From NCBI RefSeq assembly GCF_030770395.1, contig NZ_CP132480.1:1097115-1161114 (forward strand): DNA of 64,000 bases. Direction: 5' to 3'. Position numbers and translations under genes: made by a program. Source of the stretch: Telluria beijingensis. GTDB lineage: Bacteria; Pseudomonadota; Gammaproteobacteria; Burkholderiales; Burkholderiaceae_D. Positions 33,883-43,734 of this stretch are shown piece by piece. The number at the start of each line of letters is the position of its first letter. Position 1 is the first letter of the stretch. A model generated the notes under the pieces. The model was not told the DNA's origin, made no database searches, and worked only from the letters and a program-made list of their open reading frames with translations.

Positions 33883-36800
33883 ATGATCACTCAACAACAG
33901 ATCCGGCTCACCAAGTTGGCGCTGGCTTTGTCGGTTGCGTTGGCGGCTGCGCCGTCGTTCGCACAGAACACCACTTCGGCCATCGGCGGCCGTATCTCGA
34001 ACGCCACCGGCGCACCAGCGGCCGGCGCGCAAGTGCAGATCCTGCACGTCGAGTCGGGTTCTGTCAGCAATGTCGTCACCGACGCCGAAGGCCGCTACAC
34101 CGCGCGCGGCCTGCGCGTGGGCGGTCCTTACACGATTACCATCACCAAGGATGGCATCACCGAGACCCGCAATAACGTCTTCGTCGAACTGGCCCAGACC
34201 GCGACCGTCGACGCGACCGTCGGCATCCAGACCGTGACCGTGGCCGGCGTCGCCTCGCGCGCCGAGATCTTCTCGCGCAACTCGATGGGTTCGGGTACCT
34301 CGATCAGCAACACCGAACTGCAGACCCAGGCATCGATCCAGCGTAACCTGCAAGACTACGCCCGCCTCGACCCGCGCGTCTCGCAGACCGACAAGGACCG
34401 CGGCGAACTGTCCGTGGCCGGCCAGAACTCGCGCTACAACTCGATGACCATCGACGGCGTCGCGATCAACGACACCTTCGGCCTGGAAGCCAACGGCAGC
34501 CCGACCGCACGCCAGCCGATCTCGATCGAAGCGATCCAGTCGGTGCAGGTCAACGTCGCCAACTACGACGTGACCCAGAAAGGCTATACCGGCGCCAACA
34601 TCAACGCCGTGACCAAGTCGGGCACCAACACCTACAAGGGCGGCGTCTACTACGTGTTCCGCAACGACACGATGGCCGGCGACCGTTACAACCCGATCAC
34701 CGACGTCTACAGCGATCCGCCGAAGTCGAAGGAAACCACCAAGGGTATCTGGGCATCGGGCCCGCTGATCCAGGACAAGCTGTTCATCTTCGCCCTGGCC
34801 GAAAACTTCGAGAGCTCGCGTTCGAGCCCTGACTTCGGACCGATCGGCAGCGGCGCCGGCACCACCGTCGCCATCACCCCGGCTGCCATCGCCGAAGCCC
34901 AGCGCATCGCCCAGAGCCAGTACGGCGTCGACATCGGCAGCCCGGCCGTCCCGAGCGGCTCGATGCTGACCTCGAAAGAGCGCATGGTGAAGTTCGACTG
35001 GAACATCACCGACGACCACCGCGCCAACCTGCGTTACGCCAAGACCACCCAGGGCGAGCCGTTCTACCCGGGCTTCTCGGCCACCGGCGTCGGCCTGTCG
35101 TCGAGCTTCTACAACCAGGGCAAAGAGATCGAAACCGTGGTCGGCCAGATCTTCTCGGACTGGACCCCGAACTTCTCGACCGAGTTCAAATATTCGACCC
35201 GCGACTACGATTCGGTCCCGGTCAACAGCACGCAAATGCCGTCGATCGGCCTGCAGTTCATGGGCGCGCTGCCAGCCGGCGCACCGGCCGGTCTGTCGAC
35301 CGCCAACCGCTTCCTGAACTTCGGTACCGAGTTCAGCCGTCATAACAACGTCCTGGGCAACGAGACCCGTGACGTGTATGCCGGCGCCAACTGGGTCGTG
35401 GGCGACCATGAAATCAAATTCGGCGCCGACCAGACCAATAACAAGGTCTACAACGCCTTCCTGCAGGGTATCTACGGTTCGTACACCTTCGCCTGCCTGG
35501 ATTCGACCGACAGCAACTTCTACTCGTTCGGCGCGCTGACCTGCGCCGGCGCCTCGGCCGACCGCATCCAGCAAGCCGTCCTCGAGAACTTCCAGCGCGG
35601 CCGTCCGCTGAGCTACAGCCAGCAGCGCGCGCTGCCAGGCGCCTCGCTGAGCGACGCGATCGCCCAGTTCGAGACCAAGAACACCGGCCTGTTCATCCAG
35701 GACACCTGGTCCGTCAACGACCAGCTGACCCTGACCTACGGCGTGCGCTACGACAAGAACGACGTCAGCGGCCGTCCGCTGTACAACGCCGCTGCTGCGG
35801 CGCCAATGGTCGCCGCCAATGCAGCCACCGGCACCCGCCAGAGCGGCGGCTTCGGCCTGGACAACCGCCAGACCATCGACGGTACCGACCTGGTCCAGCC
35901 ACGCTTCGGCTTCAACTACCGCTTCGACAAGTCGCCACGCCCAACGCAACTGCGTGGCGGTGTCGGCCTGTTCCAGGGCGCGGCAGCCACCGTCTGGATG
36001 TCGAACCCGTTCTCGGGCACCGGTGCGGCGACCGCCACCATCAGCTGCTCGGGCACCGGCGCGACCCGCTGCCCGACCACCGGTGGCCTGTTCAGCCCGA
36101 ATCCTGATACCCAGCCAGGCATCACCGGCGCCATCCCGGCCGCTGACGTCAACTTCCTGGACCCGAACTTCCGCCAGCCATCGATCTGGAAAACCAACCT
36201 GGCGTTCGACACCGAACTGCCATGGGGCGGCCTGGTCTTCGGCGCAGAAGCGCTGTACACCAAGAACAAGAACGGCATCTACTATGAACACCTGAACCTG
36301 GGTGCGCCGACCCGCATCGGTACCGATGGCCGTCAACTGTTCTGGAACGCTGCCGGCCTGAACCAGGCTAGCTGGGGCGTGTCGAACAACACCGCCAACG
36401 TGATCACCAGCGCCGGCGCGCAGACCCGTTCGCTGAACAACCGCAGCTTCGGCAACGTGCTGGTGGCGCGTGACACCGACAAGGGCGATGCAAAAGTCCT
36501 GACCGCGTCGCTGTCGCGTCCGATGATGCAGGGCTTCGGCTGGTCGGTGGCCTACACCTACACCGATGCGACCGAAGTCTCGCCGCTGACCTCGTCGGTT
36601 GCGAACTCGAACTTCAACGGCCGTTCGGTGTTCAACCCGAACGAAGAAGTCGCCGCCGCTTCGAGCTATGCCATCAAGAACCGTGTGAACGCGTTCGTGA
36701 ACTTCCGCAAGAAGTTCATCGACAACTACAACACGAGCCTGGGCATCTTCTACGAAGGTCGTGAAGGCCGTCCATACAGCTGGACGTTCAACAACGACAT

Positions 36801-37299
36801 GAACGGCGACAACCTGGCCGGCAACGACCTGATGTACATCCCGACCGCTTTCGGTTCCGGCGAAGTCGTGTTCTACGGTGACACCGCGAACAACCGTTCG
36901 AACGAGCAGCGTTTCTGGGACGTCGTCAACGCCAACAAGGGCCTGCACGGTTCGGCTGGTGGTGTCGTGAAGCGTAACAACAGCACCGCCGAGTGGGTCA
37001 ACACCTTCGACGTGCGTATCAGCCAGGAAATCCCTGGCCTGTTCAAGCGCAACAAGGCAACCTTCACTCTCGACTTCATGAACTTCGGCAACCTGCTGAA
37101 CAAGAAATGGGGCCGTACCGAAGAGATCAGCTTCCAGTCGAACGGCGGCATGGCGCGTAGCTTCGTCGATTTCGCCGGTCTGGATGCATCGGGTAAATAC
37201 GTCTACGTCGTGCGTAACGACGTCGAGCGTCAAGACCTGAAGCAAGCCAAGGGCGAGTCGCAGTGGGCCATCCAGGCAACCCTGAAATACGAATTCTAA
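33883..37299 (+). CDS. Oar-type TonB-dependent receptor with carboxypeptidase-regulatory-like domain
   Basis: From ATG 33883 (GGGG 7 nt upstream) the product has 1138 residues. A signal peptide ends at SFAQN (about 28); a carboxypeptidase-regulatory-like beta domain follows (AIGGRISNATGAPAAGAQVQ), then the plug (LQDYARLDPRVSQTDKDRGE, NSMTIDGVAINDTFG) and a large barrel ending in ATLKYEF with a terminal aromatic residue. These proteins import large or scarce ligands with TonB energy. No FecR or ECF sigma gene is adjacent. Lying between purine-degrading enzymes and a periplasmic 5'-nucleotidase, it may take up nucleic-acid fragments or nucleosides; that is inference. The codon pattern (NNC-rich) suggests high expression. 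A clear intrinsic terminator follows. Confidence 0.9.
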   Translation: MITQQQIRLTKLALALSVALAAAPSFAQNTTSAIGGRISNATGAPAAGAQVQILHVESGSVSNVVTDAEGRYTARGLRVGGPYTITITKDGITETRNNVFVELAQTATVDATVGIQTVTVAGVASRAEIFSRNSMGSGTSISNTELQTQASIQRNLQDYARLDPRVSQTDKDRGELSVAGQNSRYNSMTIDGVAINDTFGLEANGSPTARQPISIEAIQSVQVNVANYDVTQKGYTGANINAVTKSGTNTYKGGVYYVFRNDTMAGDRYNPITDVYSDPPKSKETTKGIWASGPLIQDKLFIFALAENFESSRSSPDFGPIGSGAGTTVAITPAAIAEAQRIAQSQYGVDIGSPAVPSGSMLTSKERMVKFDWNITDDHRANLRYAKTTQGEPFYPGFSATGVGLSSSFYNQGKEIETVVGQIFSDWTPNFSTEFKYSTRDYDSVPVNSTQMPSIGLQFMGALPAGAPAGLSTANRFLNFGTEFSRHNNVLGNETRDVYAGANWVVGDHEIKFGADQTNNKVYNAFLQGIYGSYTFACLDSTDSNFYSFGALTCAGASADRIQQAVLENFQRGRPLSYSQQRALPGASLSDAIAQFETKNTGLFIQDTWSVNDQLTLTYGVRYDKNDVSGRPLYNAAAAAPMVAANAATGTRQSGGFGLDNRQTIDGTDLVQPRFGFNYRFDKSPRPTQLRGGVGLFQGAAATVWMSNPFSGTGAATATISCSGTGATRCPTTGGLFSPNPDTQPGITGAIPAADVNFLDPNFRQPSIWKTNLAFDTELPWGGLVFGAEALYTKNKNGIYYEHLNLGAPTRIGTDGRQLFWNAAGLNQASWGVSNNTANVITSAGAQTRSLNNRSFGNVLVARDTDKGDAKVLTASLSRPMMQGFGWSVAYTYTDATEVSPLTSSVANSNFNGRSVFNPNEEVAAASSYAIKNRVNAFVNFRKKFIDNYNTSLGIFYEGREGRPYSWTFNNDMNGDNLAGNDLMYIPTAFGSGEVVFYGDTANNRSNEQRFWDVVNANKGLHGSAGGVVKRNNSTAEWVNTFDVRISQEIPGLFKRNKATFTLDFMNFGNLLNKKWGRTEEISFQSNGGMARSFVDFAGLDASGKYVYVVRNDVERQDLKQAKGESQWAIQATLKYEF

Positions 37300-37331
37300 G
37301 TAGTCGGATTCGTAGCATGAGCTAGTCAAGG

Positions 37332-37365
37332 ACGGCCGGTGGAGACACCGGCCGTTCCTGTTTTT
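37332..37365 (+). terminator. Rho-independent terminator after the TonB receptor
   Basis: ACGGCCGGTG (37332-37341) pairs with CACCGGCCGT (37346-37355) around GAGA, followed by TCCTGTTTTT. This is the clearest intrinsic terminator of the window. Confidence 0.88.
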
Positions 37366-37388
37366 CCCGTATTTGAATAGGTGTCTCC

Positions 37389-39065
37389 ATGATCCGTCTC
37401 TCCACCCTGACCCTCGCCCTTGTCCTGGCCGGCTGCGCCAGCGCGCCCCAGGGCCCAGTGACCATCAACCTGGTGTCGCTGAACGACTTCCACGGCAACC
37501 TGGAACCGAGCCGCTATACCCTGAAGCACGCCGACGGCAAGGAAGAAGTCATGCGCGCCGGCGGCGCCGAAGCGGTGGCGGCGGCCCTGCAGGCCTGGCG
37601 CAAGGAAGACAAGGACTTGCTGCTGGTGTCGACCGGCGACATCGTCGGCGCCAGCCCGGCGCTGTCGTCGCTGTGGGCCGACGAGCCGACGATCGAGGTG
37701 ATGAATATGCTGAACCTGCACGCCAGCGCGGTCGGTAACCATGAATTCGACGGCGGCCGCAAGGAATTGCTGCGCCAGCAGAACGGCGGCTGCGATTCTC
37801 CGCATCCGACCCGCGCCTGCAAGTTCACGCCGAACTTCGGCGGCGCCAAATTTACCTACCTGGGCGCCAACGTGATCGACGCGGCCACCGGCAAGCCGGT
37901 GATCCCGGGCTTCAAGATCGAAGAAGTGAAGGGCATCAAGGTCGGCCTGGTCGGCGTGGTGCTGAAGGACACGCCGAATATGGTGGTGGCGTCCGGCATC
38001 GCCGGCCTGCAGTTCGGCGACGAGGCCGAGGCGATCAATGCTGCGCTGCCGGCCATGCGCGCCGCCGGCGCGCAAGTGATCGTGGCCCTGGTGCACCAGG
38101 GCGGCCGCACGGTCGAATCGCCGCTGCAGCCAGGCTGCTCGCAACTCAAGGGCGACATCGTCGACGTGGTGAAAAAGATCGACCCGTCGATCAAGCTGGT
38201 GCTGACCGGCCACTCGCACCAGGGTTACCTGTGCGACGTCGATGGCCGCACCGTGACCCAGGCCGACACCGCCGGCCACCTGCTCACCCGCGTGTCGATG
38301 CAGGTCGAGCCGAAGACGGGCGCGGTCAGCAACCTGAAAGTGAACAATGTGGTGATGAAGCCGGGCGAGTATCCGGCGGACCCGAAGATGGTCGCCTTCG
38401 TGGCGCAGGTGAAGGAACGCAGCAAGGAAGCCCTGGGCCGTCCGATCGCCAGGGTGGCGGGGACGCCGCTGCTGCGCGAGCCGAACAAGTCGGGTCAATC
38501 GGTGCTGGGCAGCCTGGTGGCCGACGCGGCGCTGGACTCGACCCGCCACATGGGTGCGCAACTGGCCTTCATGAATAGCGGCGGCGTGCGGCGCGACCTC
38601 GAGGCGGGCCCGGACGGCATGGTCAGCTTCGGCCAGACCCAGGTCGTGCTCCCCTTCGGTAATACCACCGTGCTGATGAACCTGACCGGCGCCCAGATCC
38701 GCCGCCTGCTCGAACGCCAGTGGCCGAACGGCGTCGACGAGGTGCGCTCGGTGCTGCAGGTGTCGGAAGGCTTTAGCTACGCCTGGGATGCCAAGCGTCC
38801 CGAGGGCAGCCGCATCGTGCCGGGCAGCCTCAAGCTCAATGGCAAGCCAATGGAAGACGGCGCCACTTACCGCATCGCGACCAATAACTTCCTGGCCGAG
38901 GGCAGCGATGGCTATCCGGAATTCGGCCAGGGTACCGACCGTAACGCCACCGGCATGCTCGATCTCGACGGCTTCATCGCCTACCTGAAGAAGATCGAAG
39001 GGCAGGGCGCCGCCATGGCCCAAGGTGGAAGCAACCCCGCGCCGCGCATCGTCAAGGTCAACTGA
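37389..39065 (+). CDS. Lipoprotein 5'-nucleotidase / metallophosphatase (UshA family)
   Basis: A 558-residue protein with a lipobox, LAGC with Cys17, so probably anchored to a membrane facing the periplasm or outside. The metallophosphatase domain shows LNDFHGN (about 31-37), STGDIVGASP, GNHEFDGG and TGHSHQGY; the C-terminal nucleotide-specificity domain has NSGGVRRDL and LPFGNTTVLMNLTG. It should remove phosphate from nucleotides (and possibly nucleotide sugars) to give nucleosides. It is 17 bp upstream of the S1/P1 nuclease gene, so the two probably form an operon that acts in sequence on nucleic acid. Confidence 0.92.
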   Translation: MIRLSTLTLALVLAGCASAPQGPVTINLVSLNDFHGNLEPSRYTLKHADGKEEVMRAGGAEAVAAALQAWRKEDKDLLLVSTGDIVGASPALSSLWADEPTIEVMNMLNLHASAVGNHEFDGGRKELLRQQNGGCDSPHPTRACKFTPNFGGAKFTYLGANVIDAATGKPVIPGFKIEEVKGIKVGLVGVVLKDTPNMVVASGIAGLQFGDEAEAINAALPAMRAAGAQVIVALVHQGGRTVESPLQPGCSQLKGDIVDVVKKIDPSIKLVLTGHSHQGYLCDVDGRTVTQADTAGHLLTRVSMQVEPKTGAVSNLKVNNVVMKPGEYPADPKMVAFVAQVKERSKEALGRPIARVAGTPLLREPNKSGQSVLGSLVADAALDSTRHMGAQLAFMNSGGVRRDLEAGPDGMVSFGQTQVVLPFGNTTVLMNLTGAQIRRLLERQWPNGVDEVRSVLQVSEGFSYAWDAKRPEGSRIVPGSLKLNGKPMEDGATYRIATNNFLAEGSDGYPEFGQGTDRNATGMLDLDGFIAYLKKIEGQGAAMAQGGSNPAPRIVKVN

Positions 39066-39082
39066 TTCAACAAGGACTCACC

Positions 39083-40144
39083 ATGAAAAAACTCGCATGC
39101 GTGCTGGCGCTGACCGGCGTCTTCGCCTCGGTGGCCGCGCCCGACGCCGCCGCCTGGGGCCGCGACGGCCACCGCGCCATCGGCGCCATCGCCGACCGGC
39201 TGCTCAAGGGCACGAACGCACAGAAGGAAATCGCACTGCTGTTGCAGCCGGGCGAATCGCTGGCCTCGGTCGCCAACTGGGCCGATTGCGTGAAGGGCAC
39301 CTTCTGCGGCCCGCAGACGCAGGAGATGGTCGACTACGTCGCCGGCAATCCGCGCCACAGCGAATACCACTACACCAATGTGCCGTTCCAGCTGGACCAC
39401 TACCATGAGCATGGCGTGGGCACCAGCGAGGTCGACATCGTGCAGACGCTGGAACAGTGCATTGCCGTGTTGCAGGGCAAGACCGACCCGGCGCTGAACC
39501 CGCACAAGTTCACCAAGCGCCAGGCGCTGATCCTGCTGGCCCACTTCGCCGGCGACATCCACCAGCCGCTGCACGTGGGCTCGGCATTCGTGTCCAAGGA
39601 CGGCCAGTTCGTGGTGCCGAAGAATCGCGCCGAGATCGACGAGACCCTGGTCTTCGATTCGCGCGGCGGCAACAACCTGCTGCTGGATAACGAGCGCCTG
39701 AATGCCCTGTCGTCGGGCGTGATTCCCGCTGGCGAGCCGGTGGTGGTCAAGGAAGGCGTGCCGGCGGCGCTGACCAAGCCATTCCACTCGTACTGGGACA
39801 GCACCACGGTCGATTACGCCTTCCGTCGCATCAAGACCCGTACGCCGGAGCAGTTCGCCGACGTGGCCATCGCCAGCCAGCCGCAGCTGAAAAAAGCGCA
39901 GGGCGACGTGGCGACCTGGCCGGTGCAGTGGGTCGAGGACGGCCTGGTGTCGGCCAAGCTGGCCTACAAGGACGTGGTGCCGGGCAAGATCACTCCGCAG
40001 ACCAGCAAGAAGGGCGAGACCTACTACACCTTCGCGTTGGAGGTGCCGCAGAACTATCCGGTGCCGAGCTCCGAGATCGCCAAGACCCAGCTGATCAAGG
40101 GTGGGTACAACCTGGCGGCGATGCTGCAGGCGATCTGGCCGTAA
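39083..40144 (+). CDS. Secreted S1/P1-family zinc nuclease
   Basis: A 353-residue protein with a signal peptide ending PDAAA at about residue 25, directly before WGRDGHRAIG: the mature N-terminal Trp and the His are zinc ligands in P1 nuclease. Other ligands appear in order: ANWADCV, SEYHYTNVP, LLAHFAGDIHQPLHVG (His, Asp, His) and FHSYWD (His, Asp). The enzyme cuts single-stranded DNA and RNA to 5'-mononucleotides and often has 3'-nucleotidase activity. The 5'-nucleotidase encoded just upstream would finish the conversion to nucleosides. RBS AAGGA precedes the ATG. Confidence 0.92.
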   Translation: MKKLACVLALTGVFASVAAPDAAAWGRDGHRAIGAIADRLLKGTNAQKEIALLLQPGESLASVANWADCVKGTFCGPQTQEMVDYVAGNPRHSEYHYTNVPFQLDHYHEHGVGTSEVDIVQTLEQCIAVLQGKTDPALNPHKFTKRQALILLAHFAGDIHQPLHVGSAFVSKDGQFVVPKNRAEIDETLVFDSRGGNNLLLDNERLNALSSGVIPAGEPVVVKEGVPAALTKPFHSYWDSTTVDYAFRRIKTRTPEQFADVAIASQPQLKKAQGDVATWPVQWVEDGLVSAKLAYKDVVPGKITPQTSKKGETYYTFALEVPQNYPVPSSEIAKTQLIKGGYNLAAMLQAIWP

Positions 40145-40232
40145 CGGTGCGTGCGCCGTCAGTCGTCGAACGGTTGCGGCGCACGATCATGGTCGAGAAC
40201 CGGGACTTTTTCCAGGGGTGTCCGTGCAAGGC

Positions 40233-40709
40233 TCAACGTCTTGCCTGACCGGGGGCCTCGGATACCTGCTTCACAGCGTCAAAAAAGACGCCTTTCCAGA
40301 GCACGACAATTCTGTCGTGTCCCTTGATGAGGGCTTCGGTGCAGGACAAATCGATGACCGTCACCGTCAGTGGCAAACCCAGTTTCCATGATGAGGCGTG
40401 CGCTTCCTCGCGCAGGTAGCGCACGGTATCTTCGTAGTGGCGGGCGAACTCGGGCTCGGTGCAGGACTCGCCATTCAGCGAGACTTTTTCTGGCGCGACG
40501 ATAAATAGTTTCCCGACCAGCCGGGAGGCTTCCCGGTGGTCTAGCGCAGCGACATTCGACGCATCCAGCATCTTCGTGATCCGCCATGTTCCAAGGATGT
40601 CGTCGTTCGTTGACATGGGCTGGGCAGCATTGGCGGGGAGGGAGGCTGCTGTGACGAGTGCGAGCGTCGCGACAAGTCGCACGCATATTGGCACGGTTGC
40701 GGATTGCAT
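40233..40709 (-). CDS. Lone paralogue of the lysozyme-linked periplasmic protein
   Basis: The ATG at 40709 is chosen because GGGAG lies 6 nt upstream; ATG codons at 40721 and further up have no such site. The 158-residue product has a signal peptide (VRLVATLALVTAASLPANAA) and the same body plan as the protein at 24056-24547: GTWRITKMLDA, EASRLVGKLF, a cysteine in GESCTEPEF, VTVIDLSC and WKGVFFDAVK. Both conserved cysteines are kept. No lysozyme gene is next to it. It could be an orphan immunity protein or the ancestral, chromosomal member of the family. It is convergent with the nuclease gene. Confidence 0.72.
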   Translation of the reverse strand: MQSATVPICVRLVATLALVTAASLPANAAQPMSTNDDILGTWRITKMLDASNVAALDHREASRLVGKLFIVAPEKVSLNGESCTEPEFARHYEDTVRYLREEAHASSWKLGLPLTVTVIDLSCTEALIKGHDRIVVLWKGVFFDAVKQVSEAPGQARR

Positions 40710-40819
40710 CGTTACTCCCATGTTTGGACTACCGCGCTCGGCCGGGTATTTTCGCTCGGCATAGCCTTGCCAGTCAGATTCCAAAAACTCCAAATTACAG
40801 GCTGATTGCCTGAATGCAG

Positions 40820-40833
40820 TTGAGTGCACTCAA
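40820..40833. promoter_or_regulatory. Perfect 14-bp palindrome upstream of the orphan periplasmic gene
   Basis: TTGAGTGCACTCAA is self-complementary over all 14 bases and lies 111 bp upstream of the 40709 start, between this gene and the divergent MipA gene (122 bp from its start). It may be a dimeric repressor site serving one or both genes. Confidence 0.4.
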
Positions 40834-40955
40834 ATATCAGTAATCAGAAGGTTAGCCGTGGCGCATAGGCATGGCCTGGTTTTCAATCGAATCGGACGTA
40901 TGAGCGTAGGCCTCGGCTAGAATTCCATCACCCACGACTTCGATCCAGAGGCCAC

Positions 40956-41819
40956 ATGCATCCCACGTTCAAAGCCGCCATCGCGGCCGCATGCCTGATC
41001 TCCGCAGCCCACGCCAGCGCCCAGTCCATGGAGCCGGCCAATCTGCCGCTGTGGGAGTTCGGCGTTGGCGCCTTCGGCCTCACCGCGCCGGCCTACCCCG
41101 GCTCCGAGGATCGTAACAACCGCGTCCTTCCGGTCCCCTACCTGCTGTACCGCGGCGAAGTGCTGCGCGCCGACCAGTCGGGCATCGGGGCGCGCCTGTT
41201 CCGCTCCGACCGGCTCGAGTTCGACGTCGGCCTGGCCGGCGCCTTGCCGTCCGATTCGGACGACGTCGAGATCCGGGCCGGCATGCCCGACCTGGGCGCC
41301 CTGTTCGAATTCGGCCCGCGCCTGAAGATACGGGTGGCCGACATCGACCGCAACAGTCGTCTACGGGCCGAACTGCCGCTGCGCGCCGTGATCGAGGCGC
41401 GCGGAGGGCTGCGGCGCCAGGGCTGGACCTTCGAGCCCAAGCTGGCCTATGAAACGCGTGGCGAGCGCGGGCTGTGGAGCGTCGAAGGGAATGTCTCGGT
41501 CGTGTTCGGCGACAAGCGCATCAACCGCTATTTCTACGAAGTGCAGCCGCAGTACGTCAACGCTTCACGCGCCGCCTACAGTGCCGACGCCGGCCTGATG
41601 CTGACCCGGGTCGGCCTGTTCGCCACGCGCCAGTTAAATCCCGACGTGCGCCTGTTCGGCTTCGTGCGCTACGAATCGTATGCCGGCAGCGCCAACCGCG
41701 ACAGCCCGCTGCACCTCAAGAACAGCGGCACCTCGGCCGGCATCGGTTTTGCCTGGACGCTGGCGCGTTCCAGCCGCCGTGCAGCCGGCTACGAGCCGAT
41801 CGATCCCGTGACGCCATAA
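40956..41819 (+). CDS. MipA/OmpV-family outer-membrane protein
   Basis: A 287-residue protein with signal peptide (AAHASAQS cleavage near 23) and the family start WEFGVGAFGLTAPAYPGSE, followed by VLPVPYLLYRGEVLRAD. The rest is alternating beta-strand sequence ending in an aromatic-containing barrel strand (GIGFAWTL). MipA was first described as a scaffold for murein synthesis proteins, and OmpV as an outer-membrane protein; the exact role in most bacteria is unknown. The gene is divergent from the orphan periplasmic protein and convergent with the chemoreceptor gene, with a shared hairpin. Confidence 0.88.
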   Translation: MHPTFKAAIAAACLISAAHASAQSMEPANLPLWEFGVGAFGLTAPAYPGSEDRNNRVLPVPYLLYRGEVLRADQSGIGARLFRSDRLEFDVGLAGALPSDSDDVEIRAGMPDLGALFEFGPRLKIRVADIDRNSRLRAELPLRAVIEARGGLRRQGWTFEPKLAYETRGERGLWSVEGNVSVVFGDKRINRYFYEVQPQYVNASRAAYSADAGLMLTRVGLFATRQLNPDVRLFGFVRYESYAGSANRDSPLHLKNSGTSAGIGFAWTLARSSRRAAGYEPIDPVTP

Positions 41820-41823
41820 AAAA

Positions 41824-41844
41824 ACGCCGGGACGAGCCCGGCGT
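41824..41844. terminator. Bidirectional terminator between MipA and chemoreceptor genes
   Basis: ACGCCGGG (41824-41831) pairs with CCCGGCGT (41837-41844) around ACGAG. The run of A on the left (from 41817) gives a T-tract for minus-strand transcripts coming from the chemoreceptor gene. Confidence 0.75.
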
Positions 41845-41867
41845 GAAGAGGAGACAACTTGTTCGCG

Positions 41868-43487
41868 TCAGGCCGGCTGGCGCATCGCCAGGGCCGGACG
41901 ACTTGGGTTCTTGAGCGAGGGACGGCTTGCCTGAGCGCTTTCTTCGAAACGGAAGGTCGACACCAGCTGCGCCAGCAACTGCGCCTGTTCGCGCATCGAG
42001 GTCGACGCCGCCGCCGCTTCTTCCACCAGCGCCGCGTTCTGCTGCGTCACCTGGTCCATCTGGGCGATTGCCTGGTTCACCTGCTCGATGCCGGCCGACT
42101 GCTCCTGGCTGGCCATGGCGATGTCCGACATGATCGCGGTGACGCGGCCGATGCTGTCGACGATTTCCTGCATGGTGGCGCCGGCGTCCGACACCAGGCG
42201 GCTGCCTTCCTCGACCTTGGCGCTCGAGTCGCCGATCAGGGTCTTGATCTCCTTGGCAGCCGCCGCCGAACGCTGGGCAAGATTGCGCACCTCGCTCGCC
42301 ACCACGGCGAAGCCGCGGCCCTGCTCGCCGGCACGCGCCGCTTCCACCGCTGCATTGAGCGCCAGGATATTGGTCTGGAAAGCGATGCCGTCGATCACGC
42401 CGATGATGTCGACGATCTTCTTCGACGAATCGGTGATCGCGTCCATGGTCTGCACCACGCGGCCGACGGTCTCGCCGCCGCGGCCGGCCACTGTCGATGC
42501 GGTCTGGGCCAGCGCATTGGCTTCGCGGGCATTGTCGGCGTTCTGCTTCACGGTCGAAGTCAGTTCTTCCATCGAGGACGCGGTTTCTTCCAGCGCGCCG
42601 GCCTGCTGCTCGGTGCGCGAAGACAGTTCGAGGTTGCCGGCCGAGATCTGGTCGGCCGCCTCGACGATGGTCTCGGTGCCGCTGCGCACCTGGCCGACGA
42701 TGCCGACCAGGTTGTCGTTCATGTCCTTCAGTGCGGTCATCAGGACGCCGGTTTCGTTCGACCCCTGGGCCACGATGCGGCTACTCAGGTCCCCTAGGGC
42801 GACGGTCTGCGCCACCGTCACGGCGTCCTGGATTGGCGCGGTGATGCGGCGGCCGATCCACCAGGCGAAGACGGCGCCGCTCACGAGGGCGATCGCGGCC
42901 AGGGCCATTTGCAGGTTCAGGCTGCTCTTGAAGCCGTCGTCGATGGTAGCGGCATCGGCCGCGACCACCTTCTGCTGGTACTCGACGATCGCGCGCAGGC
43001 TGGCGATATAGGCTTTCACGCGCGGCAGCATGTCGGCGGCGAGGAACTGGCGCACCGCCTCGTCGTCGCCGGCTGCCTTCTTCTCGAGCGCGCTCTTGCG
43101 CGCCGCGCGATAGCCTTCGCGCTGCTCGTCGACCTTGTCGAACAGGGCCATCACTTCGGCATCGCCTTTCAGGCTCTCGATCAGGCCCTTGTGCAGGACG
43201 TCCGAGCGCTTGGACGAGACCGCGATATCGTCCATGAAGTATTTTTCGTCGACCGGATCGACCATCTTGATCGCGGCGATCGTGCGCGCCGCATTGGTCT
43301 CGATGATGGCCTGCCACTCCTGCAGCATGGCGAGGCGCTGCATGCTGACGCTGGTGAGATTGTCGGTCAGTTCCTCGGCCTTCTTGGTCTGGACCATGCC
43401 GATCCCGACCAGGATCAGCATTGCGGCGAGCAGGGTAGCGAAGCCGCCGAACAGGAGGCTGCGCAGCTTGATATTCTCGATTGCCAT
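41868..43487 (-). CDS. Methyl-accepting chemotaxis protein with four-helix-bundle sensor
   Basis: A 539-residue receptor starting [16 protein letters not shown] after AGGA. The first membrane helix is at about 10-30, a four-helix-bundle type periplasmic domain runs to about 190, the second helix is [23 protein letters not shown] near 195-215, then HAMP and the conserved signalling tip [20 protein letters not shown]. The C-terminus ends [11 protein letters not shown], with no CheR-binding pentapeptide. It is a lone gene between terminators, not linked to a che cluster. The ligand is unknown; its position beside the nucleoside importer operon makes a nucleoside or purine plausible but unproven. 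Confidence 0.9.
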   Translation of the reverse strand: MAIENIKLRSLLFGGFATLLAAMLILVGIGMVQTKKAEELTDNLTSVSMQRLAMLQEWQAIIETNAARTIAAIKMVDPVDEKYFMDDIAVSSKRSDVLHKGLIESLKGDAEVMALFDKVDEQREGYRAARKSALEKKAAGDDEAVRQFLAADMLPRVKAYIASLRAIVEYQQKVVAADAATIDDGFKSSLNLQMALAAIALVSGAVFAWWIGRRITAPIQDAVTVAQTVALGDLSSRIVAQGSNETGVLMTALKDMNDNLVGIVGQVRSGTETIVEAADQISAGNLELSSRTEQQAGALEETASSMEELTSTVKQNADNAREANALAQTASTVAGRGGETVGRVVQTMDAITDSSKKIVDIIGVIDGIAFQTNILALNAAVEAARAGEQGRGFAVVASEVRNLAQRSAAAAKEIKTLIGDSSAKVEEGSRLVSDAGATMQEIVDSIGRVTAIMSDIAMASQEQSAGIEQVNQAIAQMDQVTQQNAALVEEAAAASTSMREQAQLLAQLVSTFRFEESAQASRPSLKNPSRPALAMRQPA

Positions 43488-43696
43488 AAGTTTCCTAAAG
43501 AGAAAATGTGGACGACAACAATCCTGCTCGGTTGGTTGCCGTACGGAAAGTCGGTATTTTCTCAGACTGAAAGGCGCTTGCCGACCAAGATTGCATTTTG
43601 TATGCCAAATTTTACGGTATCTGTGGTCAGCTGCCGACGTTCGACGGCAAAACTAGGTATTTCTACGTAGCGGAAGTAATGACAAAGGAGAAACGA

Positions 43697-43726
43697 TGCG
43701 CCTGCCCGCGAGCGCGGACAGGCGCA
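43697..43726 (-). terminator. Terminator of the nucleoside importer operon
   Basis: TGCGCCTG (43697-43704) pairs with CAGGCGCA (43719-43726), and inside it CCGCG (43706-43710) with CGCGG (43713-43717). On the minus strand it is followed by TCGTTTCTCCTTT. It lies 8 bp after the last permease gene. Confidence 0.75.
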
Positions 43727-43734
43727 GGTATCGC

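Noticed and set aside
33880..37329. An 1149-codon open frame on the minus strand opposite the TonB receptor
   Set aside because: It mirrors the NNC/NNG codon pattern of the receptor gene, contains no recognisable domain and no ribosome-binding site; the plus-strand protein has a full set of family features.
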